64,000 bases of DNA from Gemmobacter caeni (GCF_003054195.1 NZ_QBKP01000007.1:214989-278988), one strand, 5' to 3'; positions 16,576 to 27,790 are shown, numbered from the stretch's first letter. The notes: generated by a model not told the origin, from the sequence alone. Translations and numbers: made by a program.

Positions 16576-18216
16576 TCAACGTGGCTCGGACATCAGCCCC
16601 TTCAGCACGGCCCAGCACATCAGCAGCAGGACCAGCGCAAAGGGCAGCCCGGTCGAGATCACCATGGCCTGCAGGGCGCCGAGGCCACCACCGACCAGCA
16701 GCACGATGGCCACCGCGCCCTCGAACGTTGCCCAGAACACGCGCTGCGGCATGGGCGCATCGACCTTGCCGCCCGCCGTGATCGTGTCGATCACCAGCGA
16801 GCCGGAATCCGACGAGGTGACGAAGAACACGATGACCAGCACAATGGCGATGACCGAGGTGATGGAACTGAGCGGCAATCCCTCCAGCATTGCGAACAGG
16901 GACAGCGGCGGGTCGTAATTGTCGATGACCTGAGCCTTCACCGCCGAAGTGGCGGGGTCCGTCAGAACCTGATCAATCGCCACGCCGCCGAAGACGGCCA
17001 TCCACAGCACGCAGACCAGCGAGGGAATGATGAGGACACAGGTGATGAACTCGCGCACCGTCCGGCCGCGCGAAACCCGCGCGATGAACATGCCGACAAA
17101 CGGCGACCAGCTGATCCACCATGCCCAGTAGAACGCCGTCCAGCCCTCGCGGTAGTCGTCATCCGAACGGCCGAAGGGGTTCGACAGCGGCACGAGATCC
17201 TGCGCATAGGCCAGAAGCCCCTGCCCGAAATCGCCCAGAATGGCCAGTGTCGGCCCGGCGAGCAGTACGAACAGCAGCAGCAACGCCGCGATGCCCATGT
17301 TGATCTCTGACAGCAGCTTCACCCCGCCATCCAGCCCGCGCAGCACCGAAAACAGGGCGACGCCGGTGATCAGCGTGATCAGGATGACCTGCACCGTGGT
17401 GTCGACCGGAATGCCGAAGACATGGTTCAGACCGGCATTCGCCTGTTGCGCGCCGAAGCCGAGGCTGGTGGCAAGGCCGAACAGCGTGGCGAAGACGGCC
17501 AGAATGTCGATGATATGCCCGGTCCAGCCCCAGATCCTTTCGCCGAAGATCGGGTAAAAGGCGGAGCGGATGGTCAGTGGCAGACCCTTGTTGAAGGAAA
17601 ACAGCGCCAGCGCCAGCGCGACAACGGCATAGATCGCCCAGGGGTGCAGACCCCAGTGATAGATCGTCGCGGCAAGGCCCATCGCCTTCGCCCGGTCCAC
17701 ATTTTCCGGAATCAGGTTGCCTGCCTCGTCAAAGGGCGAGGGTGTGCCCAACGGGGCGGAAATCGCCATGTGATAGACCGGCTCCAGCACGCCGAAGAAC
17801 ATCAGCCCGATGCCCATCCCGGCAGCGAACAGCATCGCGAACCAGCCGGTGTAGCTGTAATCCGGCGTCGCATCGCGCCCGCCCAGCCGCACATTGCCCC
17901 AGGGGCTGACGATCAGCACAAGGCAGAACACCACGAAGATGTTCGCGGCGATCATGAAGAACCAGTCAAAGGTGGAGGTCAGCCAGGGGCGGAGCCAGCC
18001 GAAAGCCGCGCCCGCCTGTTCGGGCAGTGCAAGGGCGTAAAACACAAAGGCCACGACCGACAGGGCCGAAACCAGAAAGACCGGGTTGTGGATGTCAAAC
18101 CCCAGGGGGCCGAGGTTGCCCTCGATATTGTGTTGTCCGATTTCATATTCGGTATCAATGATCTGTGTCGCGCCTTCGGGCGCGGGTATGCCCTGCGTGT
18201 CGCCGGACTCGGCCAT
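16576..18216 (-). CDS. BCCT family betaine/choline/carnitine transporter
   Basis: A 546-residue inner-membrane symporter with about twelve transmembrane helices. The family hallmark in helix 8, WAWWISWSPFVGMFIARVSR, is complete and includes the aromatic box that binds trimethylammonium groups. The start at 18216 is chosen because AGGAGA lies eight bases before it; the frame extends to 18267 without a ribosome site. The C-terminus is short. BCCT carriers take up glycine betaine, choline, carnitine or related quaternary amines with Na+ or H+. The substrate is not resolvable, but it fits the betaine-degrading genes elsewhere in the window. Confidence 0.9.
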   Translation of the reverse strand: MAESGDTQGIPAPEGATQIIDTEYEIGQHNIEGNLGPLGFDIHNPVFLVSALSVVAFVFYALALPEQAGAAFGWLRPWLTSTFDWFFMIAANIFVVFCLVLIVSPWGNVRLGGRDATPDYSYTGWFAMLFAAGMGIGLMFFGVLEPVYHMAISAPLGTPSPFDEAGNLIPENVDRAKAMGLAATIYHWGLHPWAIYAVVALALALFSFNKGLPLTIRSAFYPIFGERIWGWTGHIIDILAVFATLFGLATSLGFGAQQANAGLNHVFGIPVDTTVQVILITLITGVALFSVLRGLDGGVKLLSEINMGIAALLLLFVLLAGPTLAILGDFGQGLLAYAQDLVPLSNPFGRSDDDYREGWTAFYWAWWISWSPFVGMFIARVSRGRTVREFITCVLIIPSLVCVLWMAVFGGVAIDQVLTDPATSAVKAQVIDNYDPPLSLFAMLEGLPLSSITSVIAIVLVIVFFVTSSDSGSLVIDTITAGGKVDAPMPQRVFWATFEGAVAIVLLVGGGLGALQAMVISTGLPFALVLLLMCWAVLKGLMSEPR

Positions 18217-18560
18217 GGCCTGTCTCCTGTTCTGATACATCATGTGGCGGAATGCGAATGCACCCATCCGCGTGGCAGAAGGGCCGAAACCCTGAACGGG
18301 ACGTCAGATACGGCGCCTCAATGCCGTTGGGGCGACACCGGGCTGACCCGGCAGGAGCCCCGGAAACTGCGTGACGGCAAGGCTGGAGGCGGACCCGGTT
18401 GCGATGGATCGCGTCTTGCCGGTGCGGGCCGGGCGGCGCAGATCCACAGGAACCCAGGTTTTATCCAGCATACTCTTCCCTCACGGTTTCGAGACGTCAC
18501 CCTAAGGAAAGTGCCTGCGGGAGTCCACCGGCGGGGGCACAAAAGCGACGTATCAGGTCG
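18217..18560. other. 344-nt intergenic gap upstream of the BCCT gene
   Basis: No convincing gene is seen here. A 74-codon open frame (18318-18542, minus) is Pro/Arg-rich and has no recognisable domain. The stretch probably holds the promoter and leader of the BCCT gene, and the oxyR terminator lies at its right edge. No riboswitch or clear palindromic operator was recognised. Confidence 0.4.
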
Positions 18561-18562
18561 CT
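18541..18562 (-). terminator. Rho-independent terminator of oxyR
   Basis: On the minus strand AGCGAC, a 7-nt loop and GTCGCT are followed directly by TTTT (positions 18562 down to 18541). The hairpin begins at the oxyR stop codon. Confidence 0.6.
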
Positions 18563-19496
18563 AAATTCCTTTTCCGGACGTTTTGGCGCCCCTATTTGGA
18601 GGGTTTTCCCCGGATTCGACGGTGCGCAGGATCGTGGCGATGCGAGTCAGCTGCGGGGCCAGCGGGTTGGTCTTGCGCCAGACCATGCCAATGGTCCGGC
18701 GCGGGCGCGGCTCTGTCAGACGGGCCAGCGATACCGCTGCCGACCGGGTTTCGATCGGCGCTGCCATTTCCGGGATCAGCGTGACCCCGATCCCGGCGCC
18801 GACCATCTGCACCAGTGTTGAAAGCGAGCTGCCCTCCATCAGATCGCGAGGGGTGGCCGCTGTCATTTCGCAGAACGACAGCGCCTGATCGCGGAAGCAA
18901 TGGCCCTCTTCCAGCAGCAGAAGCCGCATCTCGCGCAGCTTTTCGGGTTTCGGAACCGGCTTTGCGGCATCCTCCTGTGGCCGCACCAGCACGAATTCCT
19001 CGTCAAAGAGGGCCTCTTCATGCAGGAAGGGTTCGGAAATCGGCAGGGCGACGATGGCGGTATCCATCCGTCCTTCGGCCAGATCCTCGATCAGGCGCTG
19101 AGTCACCGCCTCGCGCGGGCGCAGGTCAATGCCGGGGAAGGCAGCGGCCAGTTCCTTGATCACGCGGGGCAGGAGATACGGCGCGACGGTGGGAATAACG
19201 CCGATCCGCAACTGCCCCACCAGCGGACCCTGCGAGGCACGGGCCAGTGCACCCAGTTCATCCACGGCCCGCAGGATATCCCGCACCCGCAGCGCAAAGG
19301 CCTCGCCCAAGGCCGTCAGCCGGATGCGTCGCGCCCCGCGTTCGACCAGAGGCGTGCCAAGGATTTCCTCCAGTTCCTTGATCTGAAGCGACAGTGCAGG
19401 CTGCGAGATCGCGCAGGCCTCGGCCGCGCGACCGAAATGGCCATATTGGGCCAGCGCATCGAAATATCGCAGATGGCGCATCGACAGACCGATCAT
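18561..19496 (-). CDS. oxyR: Hydrogen-peroxide sensor regulator OxyR (LysR family)
   Basis: A 311-residue LysR-type regulator. The N-terminal winged HTH (residues about 6-65; GHFGRAAEACAISQPALSLQIKELE spans about 19-43) is typical. The peroxide-sensing pair is present as C200 (EEGHCFRDQ) and C209 (ALSFCE), with the same nine-residue spacing as C199/C208 of E. coli OxyR, so disulfide activation is expected. AGGACTT precedes the ATG at 19496, which favours this start over the Met six codons in. It is divergent from katG across an intergenic palindrome, and it should activate katG and control its own promoter. Confidence 0.93.
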   Translation of the reverse strand: MIGLSMRHLRYFDALAQYGHFGRAAEACAISQPALSLQIKELEEILGTPLVERGARRIRLTALGEAFALRVRDILRAVDELGALARASQGPLVGQLRIGVIPTVAPYLLPRVIKELAAAFPGIDLRPREAVTQRLIEDLAEGRMDTAIVALPISEPFLHEEALFDEEFVLVRPQEDAAKPVPKPEKLREMRLLLLEEGHCFRDQALSFCEMTAATPRDLMEGSSLSTLVQMVGAGIGVTLIPEMAAPIETRSAAVSLARLTEPRPRRTIGMVWRKTNPLAPQLTRIATILRTVESGENPPNRGAKTSGKGI

Positions 19497-19511
19497 AAGT
19501 CCTGCATATCG

Positions 19512-21826
<2,315 letters not shown>

Positions 21827-21846
21827 CAGGGCAACGGAAACATCAG

Positions 21847-21875
21847 GCCGGGCGCGTGCATCGCGCCCGGCTTTT
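21847..21875 (+). terminator. Rho-independent terminator of katG
   Basis: GCCGGGCGCG (21847-21856), loop TGCAT, CGCGCCCGGC (21862-21871), then TTTT. The stem is a perfect 10 bp and lies 20 nt after the katG stop, before the convergent DUF1330 gene. Confidence 0.85.
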
Positions 21876-21893
21876 CATTGTCGTTCAGACCGT

Positions 21894-22184
21894 TCAGCCG
21901 GGCAGGCCTTCAACAATGACCACATGCACCGTTGCCGCCCCTTCACGCCGGGCGCGGGCGGCCCGGTATTCCGCCGAGTCGTAGCAGGCGCGCGCATCCG
22001 CCAGGGTCGGAAATTCGATCACTACATGCCGGTCCAGCACCGGACCTTCGAGCACCTCGGAGGGACCACCCCGCGCCAGAAACCGTGCGCCGTGGGCGGT
22101 GAAGGCTGCCGGGGCCAATGCCTGATATCCGGCATAGGCATCCGGGTCCGTGACCGTCACATGGGCAATCCAATAGGCGCTCAT
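21894..22184 (-). CDS. DUF1330 domain protein
   Basis: A 96-residue protein matching the DUF1330 (dimeric ferredoxin-like alpha/beta barrel) pattern: YWIAHVTVTDPDAYAGY at the start, ARGG in the middle and the late VVIEFPTLADARACYDS EYRAAR motif near residues 56-76. No signal or membrane segment is seen. It overlaps the upstream GntR gene by 4 nt, so the two are co-transcribed. The family has no firmly established reaction. Pairing with the regulator of a catabolic cluster suggests an accessory role in that pathway. Confidence 0.8.
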   Translation of the reverse strand: MSAYWIAHVTVTDPDAYAGYQALAPAAFTAHGARFLARGGPSEVLEGPVLDRHVVIEFPTLADARACYDSAEYRAARARREGAATVHVVIVEGLPG

Positions 22185-22864
22185 CCCTGATCCTCCAGCA
22201 ATTGCCGGGCGATTTCGGCCGCATCCCGCAGATGGGCGCGTACCGCGTCGGCAGCAGCTTCGGGGTCATTGGCGCAGATGGCGGCACAGATTCGCGCCAT
22301 ATGCGCGGGGCCGGAAATCCGACGGTCGGTTGTGGCCAGTGTCAGCGCCCGCAGCCGCGAGATACGGCTGTTCAGGCGCTGCACGATCTCCCATGCGATG
22401 TCATGCCCCGCGGAGGTGAAAATCACTTCGTAAAACGCTGTTGTAGCAGCGTAAAGTTTCTGCGGGGCCGCATCGGTGAAGGCGGCCTCAAGCTCTGCCA
22501 GCGCGGCGCGCAGCCTGTCCTTCACCGCCGCATCTGCGATGTCTGCACAGGCAGCAGCGGCATCGGCTTCCAGCAAGCGGCGGATATCATAGATCTGGCG
22601 TGCGCGCGTCCAGTCCAGCGTTGCCACGACCGGGCCGCTGCGGCCCAGCGTTTCCACCAGCCCCTCGGCCTCCAGATAGCGGATCGCCTCGCGCACCACG
22701 GACCGTGACACACCCAGCTGATCGCAGAGCGTGCGTTCGACCAGTCGGTCACCGCCGGTGAAGCGGCCGGTGATGATGGCATGGCGGAGCCGTTCAACCG
22801 CCAGCTCCCGCAGGGTGGTAGGTGAATGGGCGATGCGCAGGTCGTGTTCGGGTGTCTGATCCAT
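22181..22864 (-). CDS. GntR family regulator, FadR/FCD subfamily
   Basis: A 227-residue regulator. The N-terminal winged HTH (residues about 15-75) has the GntR features LREL..RLRHAIITGRF.GGDRLVERTLCDQLGVSR..VREAIR. The all-helical FCD effector domain follows, with metal/ligand-type residues in DIRRLLEADAAAACAD and CANDPEAAADAVRAHL. It is divergent from the catabolic genes starting at 22968 and lies beside a perfect ATGGTAT/ATACCAT palindrome. It is probably a repressor relieved by a pathway intermediate. It is co-transcribed with the DUF1330 gene. Confidence 0.9.
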   Translation of the reverse strand: MDQTPEHDLRIAHSPTTLRELAVERLRHAIITGRFTGGDRLVERTLCDQLGVSRSVVREAIRYLEAEGLVETLGRSGPVVATLDWTRARQIYDIRRLLEADAAAACADIADAAVKDRLRAALAELEAAFTDAAPQKLYAATTAFYEVIFTSAGHDIAWEIVQRLNSRISRLRALTLATTDRRISGPAHMARICAAICANDPEAAADAVRAHLRDAAEIARQLLEDQG

Positions 22865-22906
22865 GGCCGCAGATTAGACGCGCCCCGGTCTTCGCGCAAG
22901 TTGTTC

Positions 22907-22941
22907 TTGACATATCGTATTATGGTATACCAACATACCAT
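22907..22941 (+). promoter_or_regulatory. GntR operator and promoter of the trigonelline-type cluster
   Basis: ATGGTAT (22922-22928), a 6-nt centre and ATACCAT (22935-22941) form a perfect dyad, and GGTATACC lies within its left part. TTGACA at 22907-22912 is a good -35; a matching -10 would fall inside the dyad (weak CAACAT at 22931-22936), so bound GntR would block polymerase. The dyad is 26 nt upstream of the DUF1185 gene, which has GGAGGG as ribosome site. Confidence 0.6.
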
Positions 22942-22967
22942 CACAACGAACCGGAGGGACTCAGGGC

Positions 22968-23570
22968 ATGTCGGCGCAGATTCGCAAGACGCTCATCACC
23001 ATCGAAACCACGCTGGTCGAAGGCGGCCGCGCCGCACCGCGTCCGCTGAAACTGATTGCGGCGGCGGCGGTGCTGAAGAACCCCTGGGCCGGGCGTGGTT
23101 TCGTCGAGGATCTGAAGCCGGAAATCCATGCCGTCGCGCCGGAACTGGGCGCGCTGCTTACCGGGATGATCCTGGATGCAGCGGGCGGCGCCGATAATGT
23201 CGAGGGCTATGGCAAGGCGGCAGTCGTGGGGCTCGACGGCGAGCTGGAACACGCCAATGCGCTGATCCACACGCTGCGCTTCGGCAATCATTACCGTCAG
23301 GCACTCGCCGCCAGGACCTATCTGGCTTTCACCAATGTGCGGGGGGCGGCCAACTGCCCGGTGATGATCCCGCTGATGGACAAGAATGACGAGGGTCGCC
23401 GCTCGCACTACCAGACCATTCATTTTGCCATTCCCGATGCGCCTGCGGCAGATGAAATCGTCGTGGCGCTGGGGGCCTCGACCGGCGGGCGCCCGCATCA
23501 CCGTATTGGCGACCGTTATCAGGATCTGAAGGATCTGGGGCATGATGTCTCGAACCCTGCGGCTGTCTGA
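22968..23570 (+). CDS. DUF1185 (amino acid synthesis family) protein
   Basis: A 200-residue protein of the DUF1185 family, annotated in databases as amino acid synthesis family protein on thin evidence. Landmarks are IRKTLITIETTLVEGG at the start, AAVLKNPWAGRGFVEDL, the GKAAVVGLDGELEH block and the C-terminal ASTGGRPHHRIGDRYQDL. No signal peptide is seen. It is the first gene after the GntR operator and overlaps the hydrolase gene by 29 nt. The reaction is unknown. Co-occurrence here with a ring-opening flavin monooxygenase system suggests a catabolic role, for example acting on an unstable intermediate. Confidence 0.8.
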   Translation: MSAQIRKTLITIETTLVEGGRAAPRPLKLIAAAAVLKNPWAGRGFVEDLKPEIHAVAPELGALLTGMILDAAGGADNVEGYGKAAVVGLDGELEHANALIHTLRFGNHYRQALAARTYLAFTNVRGAANCPVMIPLMDKNDEGRRSHYQTIHFAIPDAPAADEIVVALGASTGGRPHHRIGDRYQDLKDLGHDVSNPAAV

Positions 23571-24336
23571 CGGCAGCGCGGTCCGGTTGCTGGAGGCCGG
23601 ATCCGGCGCGGCGCTGCTGCTGATCCACGGCGTCGGCCTTCGGGCCGAGGCCTGGGGGCCGCAGATCGGGGCGCTGGCCGACACCGCGCATGTGATCGCG
23701 GTGGACATGCCGGGCCATGGCGGCAGCGACCCGCTGCCCGAAGGCGCGCGCCTGCCCGACTATGTCTCCTGGGTGGCGCAGGTAGTGGAGTCGCTGGCCC
23801 TTGGGCCGGTCGCGCTGGCGGGGCATTCGATGGGTGCGCTGATCGCCGGGGGCCTCGCGGTTGAACGCCCGGATCTCGTGCGCGGGGTTGCACTTCTGAA
23901 CGGCGTGCATCGTCGCAGTCCCGAGGCGCGCGCGGCGGTCGAGGCGCGGGCGACGGAAATCGCGACCGGGGCCAACGGGATCGAGGTGCCTTTGGCGCGC
24001 TGGTTCGGGCCGGGGGACGAGGCGGCGCGCGATCAGGTTGCGGGCTTGCTGCGCAGGGTCGATGCGGCGGGCTATGCCGCCGCCTATCGCGCCTTCGCGG
24101 AAGGTGATGATGTCTATGCCGACCGCCTGTCGGCCATCTGTTGTCCGCTGCTGGTGCTGACGGGTGACGGAGATGCCAACTCGACCCCGGCGATGACCGA
24201 GGCGATGGCCGCCATGGCGCCGCAGGGCCGGGCGGTCGTGATTGCCGGGCACCGCCATATGGTCAACCTCACCGCGCCCGAGGCGGTGACGGCCGAGATG
24301 AAACGCTGGCTTGCAACGATGGAGGCGCAGGCATGA
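23542..24336 (+). CDS. Alpha/beta hydrolase, TgnD-like ((N-methylformamido)methylene-succinate hydrolase candidate)
   Basis: A 264-residue alpha/beta hydrolase. The nucleophile elbow is GHSMG with S96, the acid is D211 or D209 (LTGDGDAN) and the base is H239 (AGHRHM); the oxyanion segment is LIHGVGLRAEAW. It overlaps DUF1185 by 29 nt and the reductase by 4 nt. In trigonelline breakdown the hydrolase TgnD splits the ring-opened N-methylformamido intermediate to succinate semialdehyde, methylamine, formate and CO2. The neighbouring reductase, monooxygenase and two dehydrogenases make that role likely, but it is inferred from context. The start is ATG 23542 or the next ATG, 23545. Confidence 0.75.
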   Translation: MMSRTLRLSDGSAVRLLEAGSGAALLLIHGVGLRAEAWGPQIGALADTAHVIAVDMPGHGGSDPLPEGARLPDYVSWVAQVVESLALGPVALAGHSMGALIAGGLAVERPDLVRGVALLNGVHRRSPEARAAVEARATEIATGANGIEVPLARWFGPGDEAARDQVAGLLRRVDAAGYAAAYRAFAEGDDVYADRLSAICCPLLVLTGDGDANSTPAMTEAMAAMAPQGRAVVIAGHRHMVNLTAPEAVTAEMKRWLATMEAQA

Positions 24337-25253
24337 CCGGAACCCCGCTGGACCCCCGCGCGCTGCGCGATGCCTTTGGCTGTTTCATGACCGGGGTGAC
24401 CGTGGTCACCGCCCTCGGGCCGGATGGCAAGCCCTTGGGCTTTACCGCCAATTCCTTCTCCTCCGTCTCACTCGATCCGCCGCTGCTGCTGGTGTCCATT
24501 GCCAACAGTTCGATCAACCGCGCCGCTTTTGAAAGCGCGCCGGGCTTTGCCGTGAACATTCTGGCCGAGGGGCAGAAGGATGTTTCCGCCACTTTCGCGC
24601 GGCCGGTGGAGGATCGCTTTGCCACCGTCTACTGGCGCAAGGGGCCGGTCGGCTCACCGCTGATCGCGGGGGTTTCGGCATGGTTCGACTGCACGCTGGA
24701 ACAGGCCGTTGCGGCGGGGGATCACACCATTCTTATTGGCCGCATCGGCGGGTTCGAGGCCACGCCTGCGCCGGGGCTGGGCTATTACCGCGGCGCCTAT
24801 GTCACCCCGGCCCAGACGGCGGCGCAACTGCCGACCGGGCCCGATGTCGTGATCTCGGCTATTCTGGAGGCGGGTGGCCAGATCCTGTTGATGGATGACG
24901 GGCAGGGCGGGCTGACTCTGCCCACCGCGCGGGTGGGCCGCGAAGGTGTCCAGACCGCGCTTGCGCAGTTGATCGCCGCGACCGGGCTGACCGCAGCGCC
25001 GGGCTCGATCTACGCCGTTTACGAAGATGTCGCGCAGGGACGGCAGCATATCGCCTTCCGCTGCGCCGCCGAGACAGGCCGCCCCGCACGCGGCGCTTTC
25101 GTTGACCTGACAGCCGAAGGCGTGGCCGACGTGACGGACCCGGCGATGCGCGTCATGCTGGAGCGGTTGGCCGACGAGGCGCGGATCGGCAATTACGGCA
25201 TCTATTTCGGGACCCACGAACAGGGACGCGTGCAAAGGACCGGGGAAAGGTAA
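24333..25253 (+). CDS. Flavin reductase with C-terminal Nudix-like domain, TgnA-like reductase component
   Basis: A 306-residue two-domain protein. Residues about 8-160 are a flavin reductase-like FMN-binding domain (FGCFMTGVTVVTA, LGFTANSFSSVSLDPPLLLV, FAVNILAEGQ). Residues about 170-290 resemble a Nudix fold (ISAILEAGGQILLM), but the Nudix box is degenerate: the region ALAQLIAATGL lacks the REUXEE acidic residues, so hydrolase activity is unlikely. It should supply reduced FMN to the luciferase-like monooxygenase encoded 3 nt downstream. It is read from GGAGGCGCAGGC and overlaps the hydrolase gene by 4 nt. Confidence 0.8.
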   Translation: MTGTPLDPRALRDAFGCFMTGVTVVTALGPDGKPLGFTANSFSSVSLDPPLLLVSIANSSINRAAFESAPGFAVNILAEGQKDVSATFARPVEDRFATVYWRKGPVGSPLIAGVSAWFDCTLEQAVAAGDHTILIGRIGGFEATPAPGLGYYRGAYVTPAQTAAQLPTGPDVVISAILEAGGQILLMDDGQGGLTLPTARVGREGVQTALAQLIAATGLTAAPGSIYAVYEDVAQGRQHIAFRCAAETGRPARGAFVDLTAEGVADVTDPAMRVMLERLADEARIGNYGIYFGTHEQGRVQRTGER

Positions 25254-25256
25254 CCC

Positions 25257-26294
25257 ATGAAATTCTCACTTTTCATCCATATGGAGCGCGTCTCGGCCGA
25301 AGAGGACCAGAAGCAGCTTTACGACGAGATGATCGCACTGTGCCGGATTGCCGACGAAGGCGGGATGCATGCCATCTGGACGGGTGAACATCACGGCATG
25401 AACTTCACCATCGCGCCCAATCCGCTGTTGAACCTCGTCGATCTGGCGCATCAGACGAAGAACGTGCGTCTGGGCACCGGCACAGTGATCGCGCCGTTCT
25501 GGCATCCGATCCGGCTGGCGGGCGAGGCGGCGATGGCCGACATCATCACCGGCGGGCGGCTGGAACTGGGTATCGCACGCGGCGCCTACAACTTCGAATA
25601 CGAACGGCTGATGCCGGGGATGGATGCCTGGGGCGCGGGCGGCCGGATGCGCGAGCTGGTGCCGGCCATCAAGGCGCTGTGGCAGGGCGATTATGCCCAT
25701 GACGGCGAATATTGGCAGTTCCCGAAAACCACCTCCGCGCCCTTGCCGATGCAGCAGCCGCACCCGCCGATCTGGGTGGCGGCGCGTGATCCGAACAGCC
25801 ATGAATTTGCCGTCTCGCAGGGCTGCAACGTGCAGGTGACGCCGCTGCATCTGGGCGATGAGGAAGTGCAAAGCCTGATGGAGCGTTTCAACGCGGCCTG
25901 CGCCAAATTCCCTGAGATCGCCCGGCCCAGGATCATGGTCCTGCGCCACACCTATGTCGCGGATAGCGAGGCCGATGCGCAGCAGGGCGCGGAGGAGCTG
26001 AACATGTTCTACAACTACTTCGGCGCCTGGTTCAAAAATGAACGTCCCATCTCGATGGGTCTGATCGAAACGCTGACCCCTGAGGATGTCGCCGCCCATC
26101 CGTTCTATTCAGCCGAGGCGATGCGCAAGAACCAGATCATTGGCGAGGCGCCCGAGGTTATCGAACGCATCAAATCCTATGAGGCGATGGGCTATGATGA
26201 GTTCAGCTTCTGGATCGACAGCGGCATGAGCTTCGCGCGGAAGAAGGCTTCGCTCGAACGCTTTATCCGTGACGTGATGCCCGCCTTCGCCTGA
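25257..26294 (+). CDS. LLM-class flavin-dependent monooxygenase, TgnB-like (trigonelline monooxygenase candidate)
   Basis: A 345-residue bacterial-luciferase-like TIM barrel. Family marks are the N-terminal strand MKFSLFIHMER, the WTGEHHGMNF segment, LGTGTVIAPFWHPIRLAGEAAMAD (about residues 73-95), ELGIARGAYNFEYERL and PPIWVAARDPNSHEFA. Such enzymes use FMNH2 from a partner reductase, encoded just upstream. In the trigonelline pathway the TgnB/TgnA pair opens the N-methylpyridinium ring to a hydroxybutyrolactone. Gene order here (hydrolase, reductase, monooxygenase, aldehyde dehydrogenase) supports this substrate or a close relative such as another N-alkylpyridinium acid. Confidence 0.78.
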   Translation: MKFSLFIHMERVSAEEDQKQLYDEMIALCRIADEGGMHAIWTGEHHGMNFTIAPNPLLNLVDLAHQTKNVRLGTGTVIAPFWHPIRLAGEAAMADIITGGRLELGIARGAYNFEYERLMPGMDAWGAGGRMRELVPAIKALWQGDYAHDGEYWQFPKTTSAPLPMQQPHPPIWVAARDPNSHEFAVSQGCNVQVTPLHLGDEEVQSLMERFNAACAKFPEIARPRIMVLRHTYVADSEADAQQGAEELNMFYNYFGAWFKNERPISMGLIETLTPEDVAAHPFYSAEAMRKNQIIGEAPEVIERIKSYEAMGYDEFSFWIDSGMSFARKKASLERFIRDVMPAFA

Positions 26295-26303
26295 GGACAG
26301 ACC

Positions 26304-27761
26304 ATGGACCGTTTCCAGCACTATATCGACGGGCGTTTCGAGGATGCCGCGCAGGGGTTCGACAGCATCGACCCCGCGACCGGCACGCCTTGGGCGCGGA
26401 TGCCCGCCGCCTCGGCCGAAGATGTGGGCCGGGCGGTGGTGGCGGCGGACCGGGCCTTTGGCACCTGGGCCGCGACCACGGCGACCGCGCGGGGCAAGCT
26501 GCTTTATCGTCTGGCCGATCTGGTGCAGGAAGCGGCGCCGCGTCTGGCAGCGCTGGAAACCCGTGATACCGGCAAGATCATCCGCGAGACCAGCGCGCAG
26601 ATCGCCTATGTCGCGGAGTACTATCGCTATTACGCAGGGTTGGCCGACAAGATCGAGGGCGCGCATCTGCCCATCGACAAACCGGATATGGAGGTCTGGC
26701 TGCGGCGTGAACCCGTGGGCGTGGTGGCGGCCATCGTGCCGTGGAACAGCCAGCTGTTCCTCAGCGCGGTGAAGCTGGGCCCGGCGCTGGCTGCGGGCTG
26801 CACGGTGGTGCTGAAGGCCAGCGAGGACGGCCCCGCGCCGCTGTTGGAATTTGCCCGACTGGTCGATCAGGCGGGGTTCCCGGCAGGGGTCGTGAACATC
26901 CTGACCGGCGGGCCCGAGGCGGGGGTGGCGCTGACCACCCATCCGAAGGTTGCCCATATCGCCTTCACCGGCGGGCCGGAGACCGCGCGGCATATCGTGC
27001 GCGCGTCTGCCGAAAACCTTGCGAAAACCTCACTGGAACTTGGCGGCAAGTCACCCTTCATCGTGTTTGACGACGCCGATCTGGACAGCGCAGCCAATGC
27101 GCAGGTGGCAGGCATCTTCGCGGCCACCGGGCAAAGCTGTGTCGCCGGTTCGCGCCTGCTGGTGCAGCGCAGCGTGAAGGATGCTTTCCTTGCCCGGCTG
27201 AAGGCCAAGGCCGAGGCGGTGGCCATCGGCGCCCCCGATGCGATGGAAACCGAGGTCGGCCCGCTGTGCACCGCGCGGCAGCGCGACCGGCTGCACGGGC
27301 TGGTGACGGAAACGCTGGCGGCGGGGGCAAAGCTCGTGACCGGCGGGCAGATGCCGCAAGGCGCGGGTTTTTACTATCCGCCGACGATCCTTGATTGTTC
27401 CGACGTGCCCGATGCGCCTTCGGTCAGGCAAGAACTGTTTGGCCCGGTCCTATCCGTCGTCACCTTCGATACCGAGGCCGAGGCGCTGCAACTGGCCAAT
27501 GACACCGCCTATGGCCTTGCCTCGGGCGTGTTCACCCGCAGTCTGACGCGGGCGCACCGGATGATCCGCGGTATCCGCGCCGGGATCGTCTGGGTGAATA
27601 CCTATCGCGCCGTTTCTCCCATCGCGCCTTTTGGTGGCCACGGTCTTTCCGGCCATGGCCGCGAGGGCGGGCTGGCGGCGGCGCTGGACTACACGACGGT
27701 GAAGACCGTGTGGCTGCGCACCTCGGACGATCCGATCCCGGACCCGTTCGTCATGCGCTGA
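26304..27761 (+). CDS. NAD(P)+-dependent aldehyde dehydrogenase, TgnC-like
   Basis: A 485-residue aldehyde dehydrogenase. It has the catalytic cysteine C279 (ATGQSCVAGS), general base E245 (SLELGGKSP), oxyanion asparagine N148 (IVPWNS) and the FTGGPETA turn. In the Tgn pathway TgnC oxidises the lactol (Z)-2-((N-methylformamido)methylene)-5-hydroxybutyrolactone to the succinate derivative. Its position, nine bases after the monooxygenase, fits that step. It is cytoplasmic. A more general aldehyde dehydrogenase role cannot be excluded from the sequence. Confidence 0.78.
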   Translation: MDRFQHYIDGRFEDAAQGFDSIDPATGTPWARMPAASAEDVGRAVVAADRAFGTWAATTATARGKLLYRLADLVQEAAPRLAALETRDTGKIIRETSAQIAYVAEYYRYYAGLADKIEGAHLPIDKPDMEVWLRREPVGVVAAIVPWNSQLFLSAVKLGPALAAGCTVVLKASEDGPAPLLEFARLVDQAGFPAGVVNILTGGPEAGVALTTHPKVAHIAFTGGPETARHIVRASAENLAKTSLELGGKSPFIVFDDADLDSAANAQVAGIFAATGQSCVAGSRLLVQRSVKDAFLARLKAKAEAVAIGAPDAMETEVGPLCTARQRDRLHGLVTETLAAGAKLVTGGQMPQGAGFYYPPTILDCSDVPDAPSVRQELFGPVLSVVTFDTEAEALQLANDTAYGLASGVFTRSLTRAHRMIRGIRAGIVWVNTYRAVSPIAPFGGHGLSGHGREGGLAAALDYTTVKTVWLRTSDDPIPDPFVMR

Positions 27762-27790
27762 AAACTGAAAACACAACAGGGAAGAATGCC

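Noticed and set aside
18318..18542. Possible 74-codon gene upstream of the BCCT gene
   Set aside because: No domain, Pro/Arg-rich translation and no ribosome site.
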